Part shown: positions 1 through 9,683 of the stretch, piece by piece
How positions within the stretch are numbered: position 1 is the stretch's first letter
Layout: the number at the start of each line of letters is the position of its first letter
Assembly (NCBI RefSeq): GCF_046557915.1
Contig: NZ_JBHEBG010000001.1
Location: 186,001 to 250,000, forward strand
Direction: 5' to 3'
DNA from: JBHEBG01 sp046557915
GTDB lineage: Bacteria > Bacteroidota > Bacteroidia > Flavobacteriales > Flavobacteriaceae
DNA length: 64,000 nucleotides
The notes under the pieces: generated by a model
What the model was told of the DNA's origin: nothing
The model's input: the letters and a program-made list of their open reading frames with translations, nothing else
Database searches by the model: none
Position numbers and translations under genes: made by a program

Positions 1-993
1 GTGCGTACCGATGTTATTCAGTTTGCCATATTACTTTCTGGCGGTATCGTGGTTATGTTGATTGCCATACATCATCTTGGCGGCTGGTCTCAATTGTATA
101 CCAAGACCGGCGATTTAATGCATCTTCATTTACCTGCAGATCACGATAAACTTCCTTGGATTCATATCTTCGGAGCTTTTTTATTGAACATTAATTATTG
201 GTGTGCAAATCAGTCCGTAGTGCAGCGTTCCTTAGCTGCCAGAAGCCTTAAGGATGTACAGATAGGACTTATGGTAGGTGGTTTGATGAAGTATTTTATG
301 GCCGCTATAATAATCCTTCCCGGAATTGCCCTAGTTGGTATTTTAGGTGATGGAGGGCTTGCCGATCCGGATTCTGCCTTCCCTTACCTCGTAAATACTT
401 ACTTGCCAGTTGGTCTAAAAGGACTTATCCTATGCGCCTTGTTCGCTTCGTTGATGAGTACCGTGGATTCTACCTTTAACTCCTTGGCCACGCTTTGGTC
501 TATTGATATTTATAAGCCATACATAAATAAAACCGCCACCGATCAGCAAGTAGTTAAGTCTGGTAAAAAAGCTATTCTAATTTCCTTTATCTCGGGTGTT
601 CTGATAGGTGTGGTATTGTTATACATAAAATTTCAGGATTCCGGTGCGGCATTTACGCATACGTTAAACGAAATACGTTATTACATAAACAGTGGAATAG
701 TGGTATTGATATGTGCCGCAGCCTTCTTGATGGCGCCCAAACATAAACTGGCTGTTTTTGCCTTCATCTTTACCGTACCCCTACAATTTGGGATTACTTA
801 TTTCTTCCCAGAAATGAATTACTTTGTAAGAGCCATGTGGGTAATCATTATTGGATTTACAATTATCCTAGTAGGGTCTAAAGGAGGGTTCATTAAAGAC
901 AAGCTGTATTTTGAACCTGCCACCCCTACAATGGCAAAAGTAGGGTTTGGGATGCTGTTATCGCTGGTAGCGCTGCATATTATATTCCATTAA
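1..993 (+). CDS. Sodium/solute symporter (SSS/SGLT family), 5'-truncated
   Basis: This is the C-terminal ~330 residues of an SSS-family Na+-coupled symporter in the inner membrane. The frame is open from the first base, and the family usually has 500-580 residues, so roughly 200 residues lie upstream of the window. It shares a recognisable core with the neighbouring complete symporter (1117-2769): the NYWCANQSVVQR segment, an SSxxSTVDSTFNS-like helix, and DIYKPYINK versus DIYKQHINK. Several hydrophobic helices follow, up to the C-terminus. The substrate cannot be read from sequence; sugars are common for this SGLT-like branch in Bacteroidota. It is convergent with the next symporter, with a strong hairpin terminator between them. 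Confidence 0.9.
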   Translation: MRTDVIQFAILLSGGIVVMLIAIHHLGGWSQLYTKTGDLMHLHLPADHDKLPWIHIFGAFLLNINYWCANQSVVQRSLAARSLKDVQIGLMVGGLMKYFMAAIIILPGIALVGILGDGGLADPDSAFPYLVNTYLPVGLKGLILCALFASLMSTVDSTFNSLATLWSIDIYKPYINKTATDQQVVKSGKKAILISFISGVLIGVVLLYIKFQDSGAAFTHTLNEIRYYINSGIVVLICAAAFLMAPKHKLAVFAFIFTVPLQFGITYFFPEMNYFVRAMWVIIIGFTIILVGSKGGFIKDKLYFEPATPTMAKVGFGMLLSLVALHIIFH

Positions 994-1052
994 AAGTCAC
1001 AAGAAAGATTGTCTGTTAGACATTTCTTGCACTCATAAAATTAGACATTACA

Positions 1053-1084
1053 AAAAGGGAGAACCTATACGGTTCTCCCTTTTA
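1053..1084. terminator. Bidirectional intrinsic terminator
   Basis: A perfect 13-bp stem (AAAAGGGAGAACC at 1053-1065 pairing with 1071-1083) encloses a 5-nt loop TATAC. The stem is A-rich on the left and T-rich on the right, so it can terminate transcription from both convergent symporter genes. Confidence 0.9.
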
Positions 1085-1116
1085 CTTGCTTTAAAAATTA
1101 ATCTTTGATTCTTTGA

Positions 1117-2769
1117 TTACTGGGCAAAATAGATATAAATGCCTATTACTATTAAACAAATAGAAATAGATACTTGTTTCACATATTTATAGGGAACAAT
1201 ATCTACCTGCTTCGTGTATTCTTGCACATAGGCTTCTTCTCTAGGGATTATCTTTCCGATGACTAACATAATAACCACATTTAAAACAAATAGTATTGCC
1301 ATTACATGTAAAAAGTGAGGGTAAGCATCCGCCTCTATTTGGGTCAAAACAGTTTCATCAACAATACCGTTGGCCTTTGCATTATCCAAGGCATTTCCCA
1401 CGAAATGGGGTTTTAAGAAAAACTGGCTGATAATGTAAAGGAGAGAGCCCGAAATTATTCCGATTTTTGCTGCAATTGCCGGCACCTTTTTGGTAAGGTA
1501 ACCTACTACAATTATGGTTAGAATAGGAATACTATATATGCCGTTTACCTCCTGAAGATACGCAAAAAGACTTCCTGCATTCGCTATTAACGGCGCTATG
1601 AACATGGCTGCCAACGCCAAGACAATACCAAACATCTTCCCATACTTCACCACAGTCCTTTCCGGGGCTTCTTTATTAATATGTTGCTTGTAAATGTCTA
1701 TTCCAAACAGTGTAACGGAACTATTTAGCACACTATTAAAAGAACTAAGAATTGCGCCAAAAAGTACAGCCGCAAAAAATCCGATCAGATATTCTGGCAG
1801 CACTTTGTTTACCAACGCCGGATAGGCCTGATCTGGCACCTCTAAGTTTCCTTCGAACATATGGTATGCAATAATACCCGGAAGTACTACGATAAGCGGA
1901 CCAAGGATTTTTATGAAGGAGCCTAAAAGCAATCCTTTCTGACCCTCTTTTAGGTTTTTGGCGCCAAGGGCTCTTTGAATAATTTGTTGGTTGGTACCCC
2001 AATAGAACAACTGCACCAGCATCATTCCCGTAAATATAGTGCCAAAGGGTACCGAAGCGGTACTACCTCCAATTGAATCAAATTTTTCTGGGTTGTTATC
2101 ATACAATACATCGATCCCAGCAAAAAGACTACCATCCCCAATAGCGACAAGCCCAAAAATAGGTATAAGAATACCACCGATCAACAAGCCTATGGCATTA
2201 ATACTATCCGATACTGCCACGGCCTTAAGGCCACCAAATACGGCATATATGGACCCAATAATGCCAATACCCCATACACATAATTTTAATGCCATGGTAT
2301 CGGAAACTCCCAAAAGCGATGGCACATCGAACATAGTACTGATCGCCAAAGAACCGGAATAGAGAATTATCGGTAAAAGTACAACCACATAACCGGTTAA
2401 AAACAAAACCGAAGTAATGGTTTTTGTACTGGTATCGTACCTATCCTGTAAAAACTGTGGTACCGTGGTTATCCCACTCTTAAGATATCTCGGCAGCAAA
2501 AAAACGGCTGTAACCACCATGGCTATTGCCGCCAAGGTCTCCCATGCCATCACAAGTATCCCTTCTGTATAGGCCTGCCCGTTTAACCCTACGATTTGTT
2601 CGGTAGATAAATTGGTTAACAACAACGATCCGGCAATTACACCTGCAGTAAGACTTCGACCTCCCAAAAAATATCCATCGGACGATCCTTCATCGGTTTT
2701 TCTTGTAGCCAAGTAAGCTATGACCCCTACCAAAATGGTGAAGCCTAAAAAAGATAATATTCCTAACAT
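1117..2769 (-). CDS. Sodium/solute symporter (SSS/SGLT family)
   Basis: A complete 550-residue integral membrane protein, the normal length for the SSS family, with about 13-14 hydrophobic segments. The N-terminal part has the GGRSLTAGVIAGSLLLTNLSTEQ region typical in position and character of TM2 of SGLT-like symporters, and the mid-protein segment FYWGTNQQIIQRALGAKNL aligns with the truncated symporter at the window start. It presumably imports a small organic solute with Na+. It is transcribed alone, convergent with its paralogue. A near-match promoter box (TATATTTA on the minus strand) lies upstream. Substrate unknown. Confidence 0.92.
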   Translation of the reverse strand: MLGILSFLGFTILVGVIAYLATRKTDEGSSDGYFLGGRSLTAGVIAGSLLLTNLSTEQIVGLNGQAYTEGILVMAWETLAAIAMVVTAVFLLPRYLKSGITTVPQFLQDRYDTSTKTITSVLFLTGYVVVLLPIILYSGSLAISTMFDVPSLLGVSDTMALKLCVWGIGIIGSIYAVFGGLKAVAVSDSINAIGLLIGGILIPIFGLVAIGDGSLFAGIDVLYDNNPEKFDSIGGSTASVPFGTIFTGMMLVQLFYWGTNQQIIQRALGAKNLKEGQKGLLLGSFIKILGPLIVVLPGIIAYHMFEGNLEVPDQAYPALVNKVLPEYLIGFFAAVLFGAILSSFNSVLNSSVTLFGIDIYKQHINKEAPERTVVKYGKMFGIVLALAAMFIAPLIANAGSLFAYLQEVNGIYSIPILTIIVVGYLTKKVPAIAAKIGIISGSLLYIISQFFLKPHFVGNALDNAKANGIVDETVLTQIEADAYPHFLHVMAILFVLNVVIMLVIGKIIPREEAYVQEYTKQVDIVPYKYVKQVSISICLIVIGIYIYFAQ

Positions 2770-2957
2770 TTTAGTTTGTTGGTTTGATTATACCCCTAAA
2801 TATATTGGATTATTTACAAAAACATCCCAACGAAACAAATAATATCACAAAATCATGCACACTTCATCCAATAATTCAAAAAAGTATTTGTCAGCACCCC
2901 AAAATATTAACTATTATCAACTTCTTTGTTCCTATAAGAATACTTATATTGCCGGCC

Positions 2958-2965
2958 TATTTTTG
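2958..2965 (+). promoter_or_regulatory. -7 promoter box (TAnnTTTG) for the FG-GAP operon
   Basis: TATTTTTG matches the Bacteroidota -7 consensus exactly. It ends only 6 nt before the ATG at 2972, so a transcript from it would have almost no 5' leader. No TTG is seen at the usual -33 spacing. Confidence 0.5.
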
Positions 2966-2971
2966 GCAGAT

Positions 2972-5900
2972 ATGAAAAGGAATTTAGGGCTCTTTTTAGC
3001 AACATGTATGCTGGTTTCCGCCTGTTCAAAGGTGGAAGAAAAACGCTTTAAGAAAGTACCTGTTTCCGTATCCCATATTTCGTTCAAAAATGAACTTAAG
3101 GACACCCCTCAACTAAACATACTTACCTATCTTTATTATTATAACGGTGCGGGCGTTGCCTCGGCAGATTTTAACAATGATGGGTTGGTAGATTTATATT
3201 TTACATCCAATCAAGGGGAAGACAAACTCTATCTGAACAAAGGAAACCTAAGTTTTGAAGATGTTACCCAAAAAGCGAATATCAGTAATGTGGGAAATTG
3301 GACCACTGGGGTTACCCATGTTGATATTAACAACGACGGATTGTTAGATATCTATGTCTGCAGGGTTGGTAATTATAGAGGGCTAAAAGGGAGGAACTTG
3401 CTCTATGTGAATCAGGGAGTGGATTCATTGGGCATCCCTTCTTTTAAGGAAGATGCGTTGTCTTACGGGCTTGGATTCTCGGGGTTTTCTACCCAAGCCA
3501 GTTTTTTCGATTACGACTTGGACGGAGATTTGGATATGTACCTTATGAACCACTCCGTACACCCCAACCGTACTTATGGGAAAGGTTCCCAAAGATCGGT
3601 AGTAGATTCGCTTTCGGGAGATCGTATGTATAGAAACAATGGAAACCATTTCACTGATGTTTCTTCCGAAACAGGAATATTTCAGGGTAAATCCGGTTAT
3701 GGTCTTGGATTGGCCATAAGCGACCTCAACAATGATGGATATCCTGATATCTATATTGGAAATGACTTTTTTGAAAACGATTATCTATATATAAACCAAC
3801 AAGACGGTACTTTTAAAGAACATATTTCGAGCAACGAAAAGAGCCTGGGACATACGACCCATTTCTCCATGGGCAACGACATTGCAGATATCAACAATGA
3901 TGGCCTAACGGATATCGTTTCCTTGGACATGTTACCCGAAGATTTGGAAACCTATAAAACATCTGGGTTGGAATATGCCTATCCTACCTACCTGTATTAT
4001 CTCAAAAATGGATACGCCCCCCAATTTATGCAAAACACACTGCATTTAAATTTGGGGAACAACAATTTTAGCGAAATTGGTAATCTTAGCGGTATTTCTG
4101 CCACAGAATGGTCTTGGGGCAGCTTATTGGCCGACTATGACAACGACGGGCATAAAGACCTGTATGTTTCCAATGGCATTAAAGGAGCAACCAATGATAT
4201 GGATTTTATCAATTTTATAGCCAATGATAACATTCAAAAAAGAATAGATCAAGGAATGGCCAAAGAGGATATGGCCTTTATAGATGAGATGCCCGAAAAA
4301 AAAGTTCCCAACTATTTTTTCAGAAATAACGGCGACCTAACTTTTACCAATGTAACAGAAGCGTGGTTCGGCAAAGAAAATTCATTTAGCAACGGCTGTA
4401 TCTATGCAGACCTGGACAATGATGGAGATTTGGATCTGGTAGTAAACAATATCAACGAGGAGGCCTATATTTTACAAAACACATCGGTTACCAAGGAAAA
4501 GGCCAATTTTTTAAAAATCAATTTTAAAGGAGCCCAAGACAATCTTTTTGGAGTAGGCACCAAAATAATCGGCTACCAAAAGAGCAACATTATAGCCCAA
4601 GAACATTTTAACACCAGGGGATACCTGTCCGCAGTTTCCAATACCGTGCATATGGGGATTGGAAAAGATTCCATATTAGATTCCTTAAAGATAGTTTGGC
4701 CAGGAGGAAGATATCAAACCCTTAAATCCGTACCTGCCGGTATGTTGACGGCTTCTTTTAAAAATGCACAGGGAGATTTCTACCGGATGACAAAAACAGG
4801 GGAAGAATCCTTTCTAGCGCAACAAGACAGCCTTGTCCCTTTTGAGCATATAGAACCCGAAACCGTAGAATTTGGGAGAGACCCATTAATTCCGTTTGCA
4901 AACTCCAATAACGGACCTGCCATTTCGGTTGAGGATTTTAACGGTGATGGCCTCGATGATGTTTTTATAAGTGGTGCAAAAAAACAAGCCTCTTCCCTAT
5001 TTATACAAAATGCTTCCGGTTCCTTTAAGAGTGTACAAGAAGAAATTCTGAAAGAAGATGCCATGAGCGAGGATGTTTCCCATGTGTTCTTTGATGCCAA
5101 TGCGGATGGCAAAAAAGATCTATTGGTTGTAAGTGGGGGCAATGAGTTTAAAACGTCGGAAAGATTACAACCCAGGCTTTATCTAAACTTTGCTGGTAGT
5201 TTGCAAAAGGATAAAAATCAATTTGCCGGGATTGCGGTAAACGCCTCCAAAGTAGTTGCCGTAGATTACGACAACGACGGGGATATGGACATTACAATCA
5301 GCTCAGATCAAATCCCCTGGCAATTTGGAAGAACACCCCAACAATACATTTTTAGCAATGACAGTACCGGTAACTTTACCGACGTTACCCCAGAGATAGC
5401 AAAGGAGTTTCAGACTATTGGAAATGTAAAGGATGTTGTTTGGACAGATTTGGATAATAACGGATATAAAGACCTTATTGCAGTGGGTCACTGGATGCCC
5501 ATATCTATATTTATGAATAACGGACAGCAGCTAGTCCCCGCAAAGGAAAACGGTTTAGGAAATACAGCTGGTTGGTGGAACACATTATCCGCGGACGACT
5601 TTGATAAGGACGGAGACGTGGATTTTGTAGTGGGCAATTGGGGCTATAACAGCAAATTTAAGGCTTCAAAAGAAAAGCCTATAAGACTGTACAGTTTTGA
5701 TTTTGATGATAATGGAACAGTAGAACCTCTGGTTACCTATTATCACAAGGACAAGGAAACGCCTTTTGCCTCTAAGGATGAACTGGTAAAACAGATGCCA
5801 TTCTTAAACAAGAAGTTCTTATCCTACGCAAGCTTCGCGAAGGCCGATATTGAGAGTTTGTTTTCTGTCGAAAAATTAAAACGTGCTTACAAAAAAGAAA

Positions 5901-6292
5901 TCTACGAGCTTGGCAGTTGCTACTTTGAAAACGACGGCAAAAATAACTTTAAACTACGCGCACTACCCAATATGGCCCAAATATCTACCGTTTACGATAT
6001 TCTTGTGGATGATTTTAACAGTGACGGATTTAATGATCTGTTCTTGGTGGGTAATAATTATGAAATTAGTACCCAGTTGGGTAGGATGGATGCATCCCAT
6101 GGTTTAATTTTACAGTTTGATAAAGAACAGGGTTTTAACAACATACAGCATCAAAATCTAGATGTTTCGGGCCCGGCAAGAACTATAAAAAAAATACAAG
6201 TAGATAGTACCGAATATGTTATCATCGGAATAAACAACCACCCCCTTATCTTTTTACAAAAACAACCTCCGTATGTTAAGGGTGAGCACTAA
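2972..6292 (+). CDS. FG-GAP/VCBS-repeat lipoprotein with ASPIC/UnbV domain (copy 1)
   Basis: A secreted lipoprotein of 1,106 residues. The ATG at 2972 is preferred over an in-frame ATG at 2855 because it starts a clean lipoprotein signal (MKRNLGLFLATCMLVSAC, lipobox Cys18). It carries 14 Ca-binding loops of the DxNxDGxxD type (for example DFNNDGLVD, DLDNDGDLD), expected to fold as two beta-propellers. An ASPIC/UnbV region lies between them (about residues 513-590: GVGTKI, then GIGKDS..DSLKIVWPGG). Proteins of this type (the human relative is CRTAC1) are extracellular binding modules of unknown ligand. It is the first gene of a six-gene operon containing two paralogues and a haloperoxidase-like lipoprotein. 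No enzymatic motif is visible. The family call is firm; function is not known. Confidence 0.93.
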   Translation: MKRNLGLFLATCMLVSACSKVEEKRFKKVPVSVSHISFKNELKDTPQLNILTYLYYYNGAGVASADFNNDGLVDLYFTSNQGEDKLYLNKGNLSFEDVTQKANISNVGNWTTGVTHVDINNDGLLDIYVCRVGNYRGLKGRNLLYVNQGVDSLGIPSFKEDALSYGLGFSGFSTQASFFDYDLDGDLDMYLMNHSVHPNRTYGKGSQRSVVDSLSGDRMYRNNGNHFTDVSSETGIFQGKSGYGLGLAISDLNNDGYPDIYIGNDFFENDYLYINQQDGTFKEHISSNEKSLGHTTHFSMGNDIADINNDGLTDIVSLDMLPEDLETYKTSGLEYAYPTYLYYLKNGYAPQFMQNTLHLNLGNNNFSEIGNLSGISATEWSWGSLLADYDNDGHKDLYVSNGIKGATNDMDFINFIANDNIQKRIDQGMAKEDMAFIDEMPEKKVPNYFFRNNGDLTFTNVTEAWFGKENSFSNGCIYADLDNDGDLDLVVNNINEEAYILQNTSVTKEKANFLKINFKGAQDNLFGVGTKIIGYQKSNIIAQEHFNTRGYLSAVSNTVHMGIGKDSILDSLKIVWPGGRYQTLKSVPAGMLTASFKNAQGDFYRMTKTGEESFLAQQDSLVPFEHIEPETVEFGRDPLIPFANSNNGPAISVEDFNGDGLDDVFISGAKKQASSLFIQNASGSFKSVQEEILKEDAMSEDVSHVFFDANADGKKDLLVVSGGNEFKTSERLQPRLYLNFAGSLQKDKNQFAGIAVNASKVVAVDYDNDGDMDITISSDQIPWQFGRTPQQYIFSNDSTGNFTDVTPEIAKEFQTIGNVKDVVWTDLDNNGYKDLIAVGHWMPISIFMNNGQQLVPAKENGLGNTAGWWNTLSADDFDKDGDVDFVVGNWGYNSKFKASKEKPIRLYSFDFDDNGTVEPLVTYYHKDKETPFASKDELVKQMPFLNKKFLSYASFAKADIESLFSVEKLKRAYKKEIYELGSCYFENDGKNNFKLRALPNMAQISTVYDILVDDFNSDGFNDLFLVGNNYEISTQLGRMDASHGLILQFDKEQGFNNIQHQNLDVSGPARTIKKIQVDSTEYVIIGINNHPLIFLQKQPPYVKGEH

Positions 6293-6335
6293 TAGTGTAC
6301 TAAAAAGATTGGACTATAGAACCAAAAAAGATACA

Positions 6336-9300
6336 ATGAAGAAAATATCCTTATACCTATTTTTTGTCGGAATTTCTATAATTTTATTTTCCTGCGACCA
6401 AACCAACAAGGAAACCAAAAATCTAGAAACAAAACCGTATAACAACTCGTTGTTTGCACTTTTGGATACGGAGACAACTGGAATAGACTTTGTAAATGAA
6501 ATAAAAAACCAAAAAGATTTCAACATATTCACCTACAGGAATTTCTATAACGGAGGAGGTGTCTCAATAGGTGATTTAAACAATGACGACCTTCCCGATA
6601 TTTACCTTACTTCCAATTTTGGGAAAAACAAACTATACCTCAATCAGGGTGGGTTTAAATTTAAGGATATCTCTGCCAGTGCTAAGGTAGAAGGTGGCAG
6701 AGCATGGTCTACCGGTGTGGTAATGGTAGATTTAAATGCTGATGGCTTGCTCGACATCTATTTGTGCAATGCCGGAAATATCGAAGGAGACAATCAAAAA
6801 AATGAACTTTTCATTAATAATGGAGACCTCACCTTTACAGAAATGGCGGAGGAATATAACTTGGCCGATAGCGGTTTTACCACCCATGCATCGTTTTTTG
6901 ATTATGATAGGGATGGCGATCTAGATGTCTACATTCTTAATAACAGTTTTATTCCCGTTAGTAGCCTCAACTACTCCAACAAGAGAGATTTAAGAGCCAA
7001 GGATTGGAACGTGCCCGAAATTTTAAAGGGTGGTGGTGATAGACTAATGCGCAATGATAATGGGAAATTTGTAGACGTAAGCGCCGAAGCGGGTATCTAT
7101 GGAAGTCTTATAGGTTTTGGGCTTGGAGTTACCGTGGGTGATGTTAACAACGACCTATACCCGGATATTTACGTTTCCAACGATTTCTATGAGCGCGATT
7201 ATCTATATATAAACCAAAAAGATGGTTCTTTTAAAGAGGATATCAAAAATTGGGCCTCGCATACGAGCCTTGCCTCCATGGGAGCCGACATGCAAGATAT
7301 CAACAACGATGGTAAACCAGACATTTTTGTAACGGACATGCTCCCCGAAGGAGATGTAAGACTTAAAAACACCACGGCATTTGAAGGGTATGATATTCAT
7401 AAAAGAAAACTCGATTTGGATTTTCATCATCAATACATGCAAAATTCGTTACAACTAAATACTGGCAATCAGGAGTTTTCCGAAGTAGCCTATTTTAGTG
7501 GCGTTGCCAAAACCGACTGGAGTTGGGGAGCTCTATTGTTCGATATGGACAATGACGGCTACAAGGATATTTATGTCTGTAATGGCATCTATCAAGACCT
7601 TACCAATCAAGATTTTATAGATTTCTTTGCGAATGAGATCATACAGGAAATGATACTTACGGGCGAAAAACAAGAGCAAGATTCCATAATCAATAAAATG
7701 CCTAGTACCCCCATCCCCAATTATGCATTTGGAAACAACAAAGACATAACCTTTGCGGATCGTACCGAAGAATGGGGTTTTAATATCCCCAGTTTTTCAA
7801 ATGGTGCCGCATATGGTGATCTAGATAACGATGGGGATTTAGACTTGGTAATCAACAATGTAAATCAACAAGCTTTTGTTTTTAAGAACCATACTCAGGA
7901 AACAAGTAAAAAGAACTACATTAAACTCAATTATAGGGGAAAGTTTGAGAATAAATTTGGAATAGGTACTATCTCGGAAATCTACATTGAGGACCAGATT
8001 ATACGGCAAGAACTAATCCCTTCCAGAGGTTTTCAATCTTCCACGGAATATACTCAGACCATTGGCCTTGGAGAGGCTCAAAAAATTGACTCTCTAAAGG
8101 TATACTGGCCAGATAGCAGCACCCAAACCCTCAGAAACGTTGGGATAAACAAAAAAGTTACGTTAAATCAGTTCGATGCCTTGATCAACTACGGAGAAGG
8201 GGAACGCTTATCCCCCACATTGCTGGAAGAGGTGCCCAATAACATGGCCAATCATAGAGAAGACACACATGTAGATTTTGATTATGAGGGACTTATTTCT
8301 GAAATGTTATCCCAAGAAGGCCCAGCACTTGCGATAGGGGATATCAATAAAGACGGTAATGAAGACATCTTTATAGGAGGTGCCGCAGGGCAAGAAGGCT
8401 CTATATACACTCAAAACAACAATGGCAGGTTGGCCAAAACTACGCAATCCGTAATTACAAAAGATGCTGCGCTAGAAGATACAGCGTCCGCTTTTTTTGA
8501 TGCCGATGGCGATGGGGATTTAGATCTTTTGGTTTCTAGTGGTGGCAACGATCCTAATAAAAGTGACACGTACACCAACAGATTATACTTTAATACCGGT
8601 AGGGGAAAATACACCAAAAGCGCAAAGCTACAATCAACAAACCACAACGTATCCGCCATTGCTCCTTCAGATTTTGATGAAGATGGGGATGTAGATCTTT
8701 TTATTGCCAGTAGAAGCGTACCGGGAATTTATGGGATCAACCCAAAACATTTGTTACTGGAAAATAATGGTGATGGCACCTTTAAGGACGTAACGGAAAG
8801 CAAGGCCTATGATATTAGGGATGTAGGCATGATTACAGATGCCAAATGGGCCGATATGGATGGTGATAATAAGAAAGAGCTTGTTGTTGTTGGAGATTGG
8901 ATGGCTCCATTGGTCTTCAAAAACAGCGGTAAACGGATACGACTACAAAAAACATCTCTGGATAGCCTTACGGGCTGGTGGAACGCTGTTGAAATAGTAG
9001 ATTTGGACAACGATGGGGACAAAGATCTTATTCTTGGAAACCAAGGGCAAAATACGCCTTACAAAGCTACTGCAGCAACACCTATGAAATTGTTCATCAA
9101 TGACTTTGACAATAACGGTACCATAGAACAGATAAGCACTAGAACAATCCAGGAAAGAGATATGCCTGTAGTTCTAAAAAAAGAACTCACCAATCAGATT
9201 GCATCACTTAAAAAGCAGTCTTTACAATATTCCGAATATGCCAAAAAATCCGTGCAGGACCTTTTTAGTGAAGACGTAATAAAAAATTCTATTTTGAAGA

Positions 9301-9683
9301 CCGCGGTAGAGGGAAGAAGCGTCATTGCCATTAACAACGGCAATAATACCTTTACAATAACAGCACTTCCTGCAGAGGTTCAGTTTTCGTGCGTTTGTGG
9401 TATTAGTTGCAGTGATATTGATAAGGACGGTAATTTGGACATACTATTGGGAGGTAACAATTACGATCTTAAACCGCAATATTCTAAACTCGATGCCAAC
9501 TATGGAGGCGTACTGCTTGGGAATGGCAAAGGTGATTTTAATTGGGTTCCTTATCCGGTATCGGGCTTCTTTGTAAAAGGGGAGATAAAAAGTTTAAAAA
9601 GGGTTAAGAACAAAAAGGGAGACGACCTCTTTATAGCAGCTCTTAATAATGATGCTCCAAAAACCTTCAAACTCAATGATTAA
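6336..9683 (+). CDS. FG-GAP/VCBS-repeat lipoprotein with ASPIC/UnbV domain (copy 2)
   Basis: A paralogue of the preceding gene, 43 bp downstream. The ATG at 6336 gives a lipoprotein signal ending FVGISIILFSC (Cys at residue 20); an in-frame ATG at 6273 would add 21 residues and overlap gene 1. The mature protein is about 1,095 residues. It again has 14 DxDxDGxxD-type loops in the same order as copy 1, with the ASPIC/UnbV segment at about residues 528-608 (FGIGTI, RGFQSS, LKVYWPDSS). Shared landmarks include DWSWGALLFDMDNDGYKD, the TGWWN motif before a Ca loop, and the degenerate thirteenth loop DFDNNGTIE. It should be anchored on the cell surface or outer membrane. The ligand is unknown. Confidence 0.93.
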   Translation: MKKISLYLFFVGISIILFSCDQTNKETKNLETKPYNNSLFALLDTETTGIDFVNEIKNQKDFNIFTYRNFYNGGGVSIGDLNNDDLPDIYLTSNFGKNKLYLNQGGFKFKDISASAKVEGGRAWSTGVVMVDLNADGLLDIYLCNAGNIEGDNQKNELFINNGDLTFTEMAEEYNLADSGFTTHASFFDYDRDGDLDVYILNNSFIPVSSLNYSNKRDLRAKDWNVPEILKGGGDRLMRNDNGKFVDVSAEAGIYGSLIGFGLGVTVGDVNNDLYPDIYVSNDFYERDYLYINQKDGSFKEDIKNWASHTSLASMGADMQDINNDGKPDIFVTDMLPEGDVRLKNTTAFEGYDIHKRKLDLDFHHQYMQNSLQLNTGNQEFSEVAYFSGVAKTDWSWGALLFDMDNDGYKDIYVCNGIYQDLTNQDFIDFFANEIIQEMILTGEKQEQDSIINKMPSTPIPNYAFGNNKDITFADRTEEWGFNIPSFSNGAAYGDLDNDGDLDLVINNVNQQAFVFKNHTQETSKKNYIKLNYRGKFENKFGIGTISEIYIEDQIIRQELIPSRGFQSSTEYTQTIGLGEAQKIDSLKVYWPDSSTQTLRNVGINKKVTLNQFDALINYGEGERLSPTLLEEVPNNMANHREDTHVDFDYEGLISEMLSQEGPALAIGDINKDGNEDIFIGGAAGQEGSIYTQNNNGRLAKTTQSVITKDAALEDTASAFFDADGDGDLDLLVSSGGNDPNKSDTYTNRLYFNTGRGKYTKSAKLQSTNHNVSAIAPSDFDEDGDVDLFIASRSVPGIYGINPKHLLLENNGDGTFKDVTESKAYDIRDVGMITDAKWADMDGDNKKELVVVGDWMAPLVFKNSGKRIRLQKTSLDSLTGWWNAVEIVDLDNDGDKDLILGNQGQNTPYKATAATPMKLFINDFDNNGTIEQISTRTIQERDMPVVLKKELTNQIASLKKQSLQYSEYAKKSVQDLFSEDVIKNSILKTAVEGRSVIAINNGNNTFTITALPAEVQFSCVCGISCSDIDKDGNLDILLGGNNYDLKPQYSKLDANYGGVLLGNGKGDFNWVPYPVSGFFVKGEIKSLKRVKNKKGDDLFIAALNNDAPKTFKLND

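Noticed and set aside
2855..2971. 39-residue N-terminal extension of the first FG-GAP protein from an earlier in-frame ATG
   Set aside because: It would bury a perfect lipoprotein signal starting at 2972 and includes the promoter box region.
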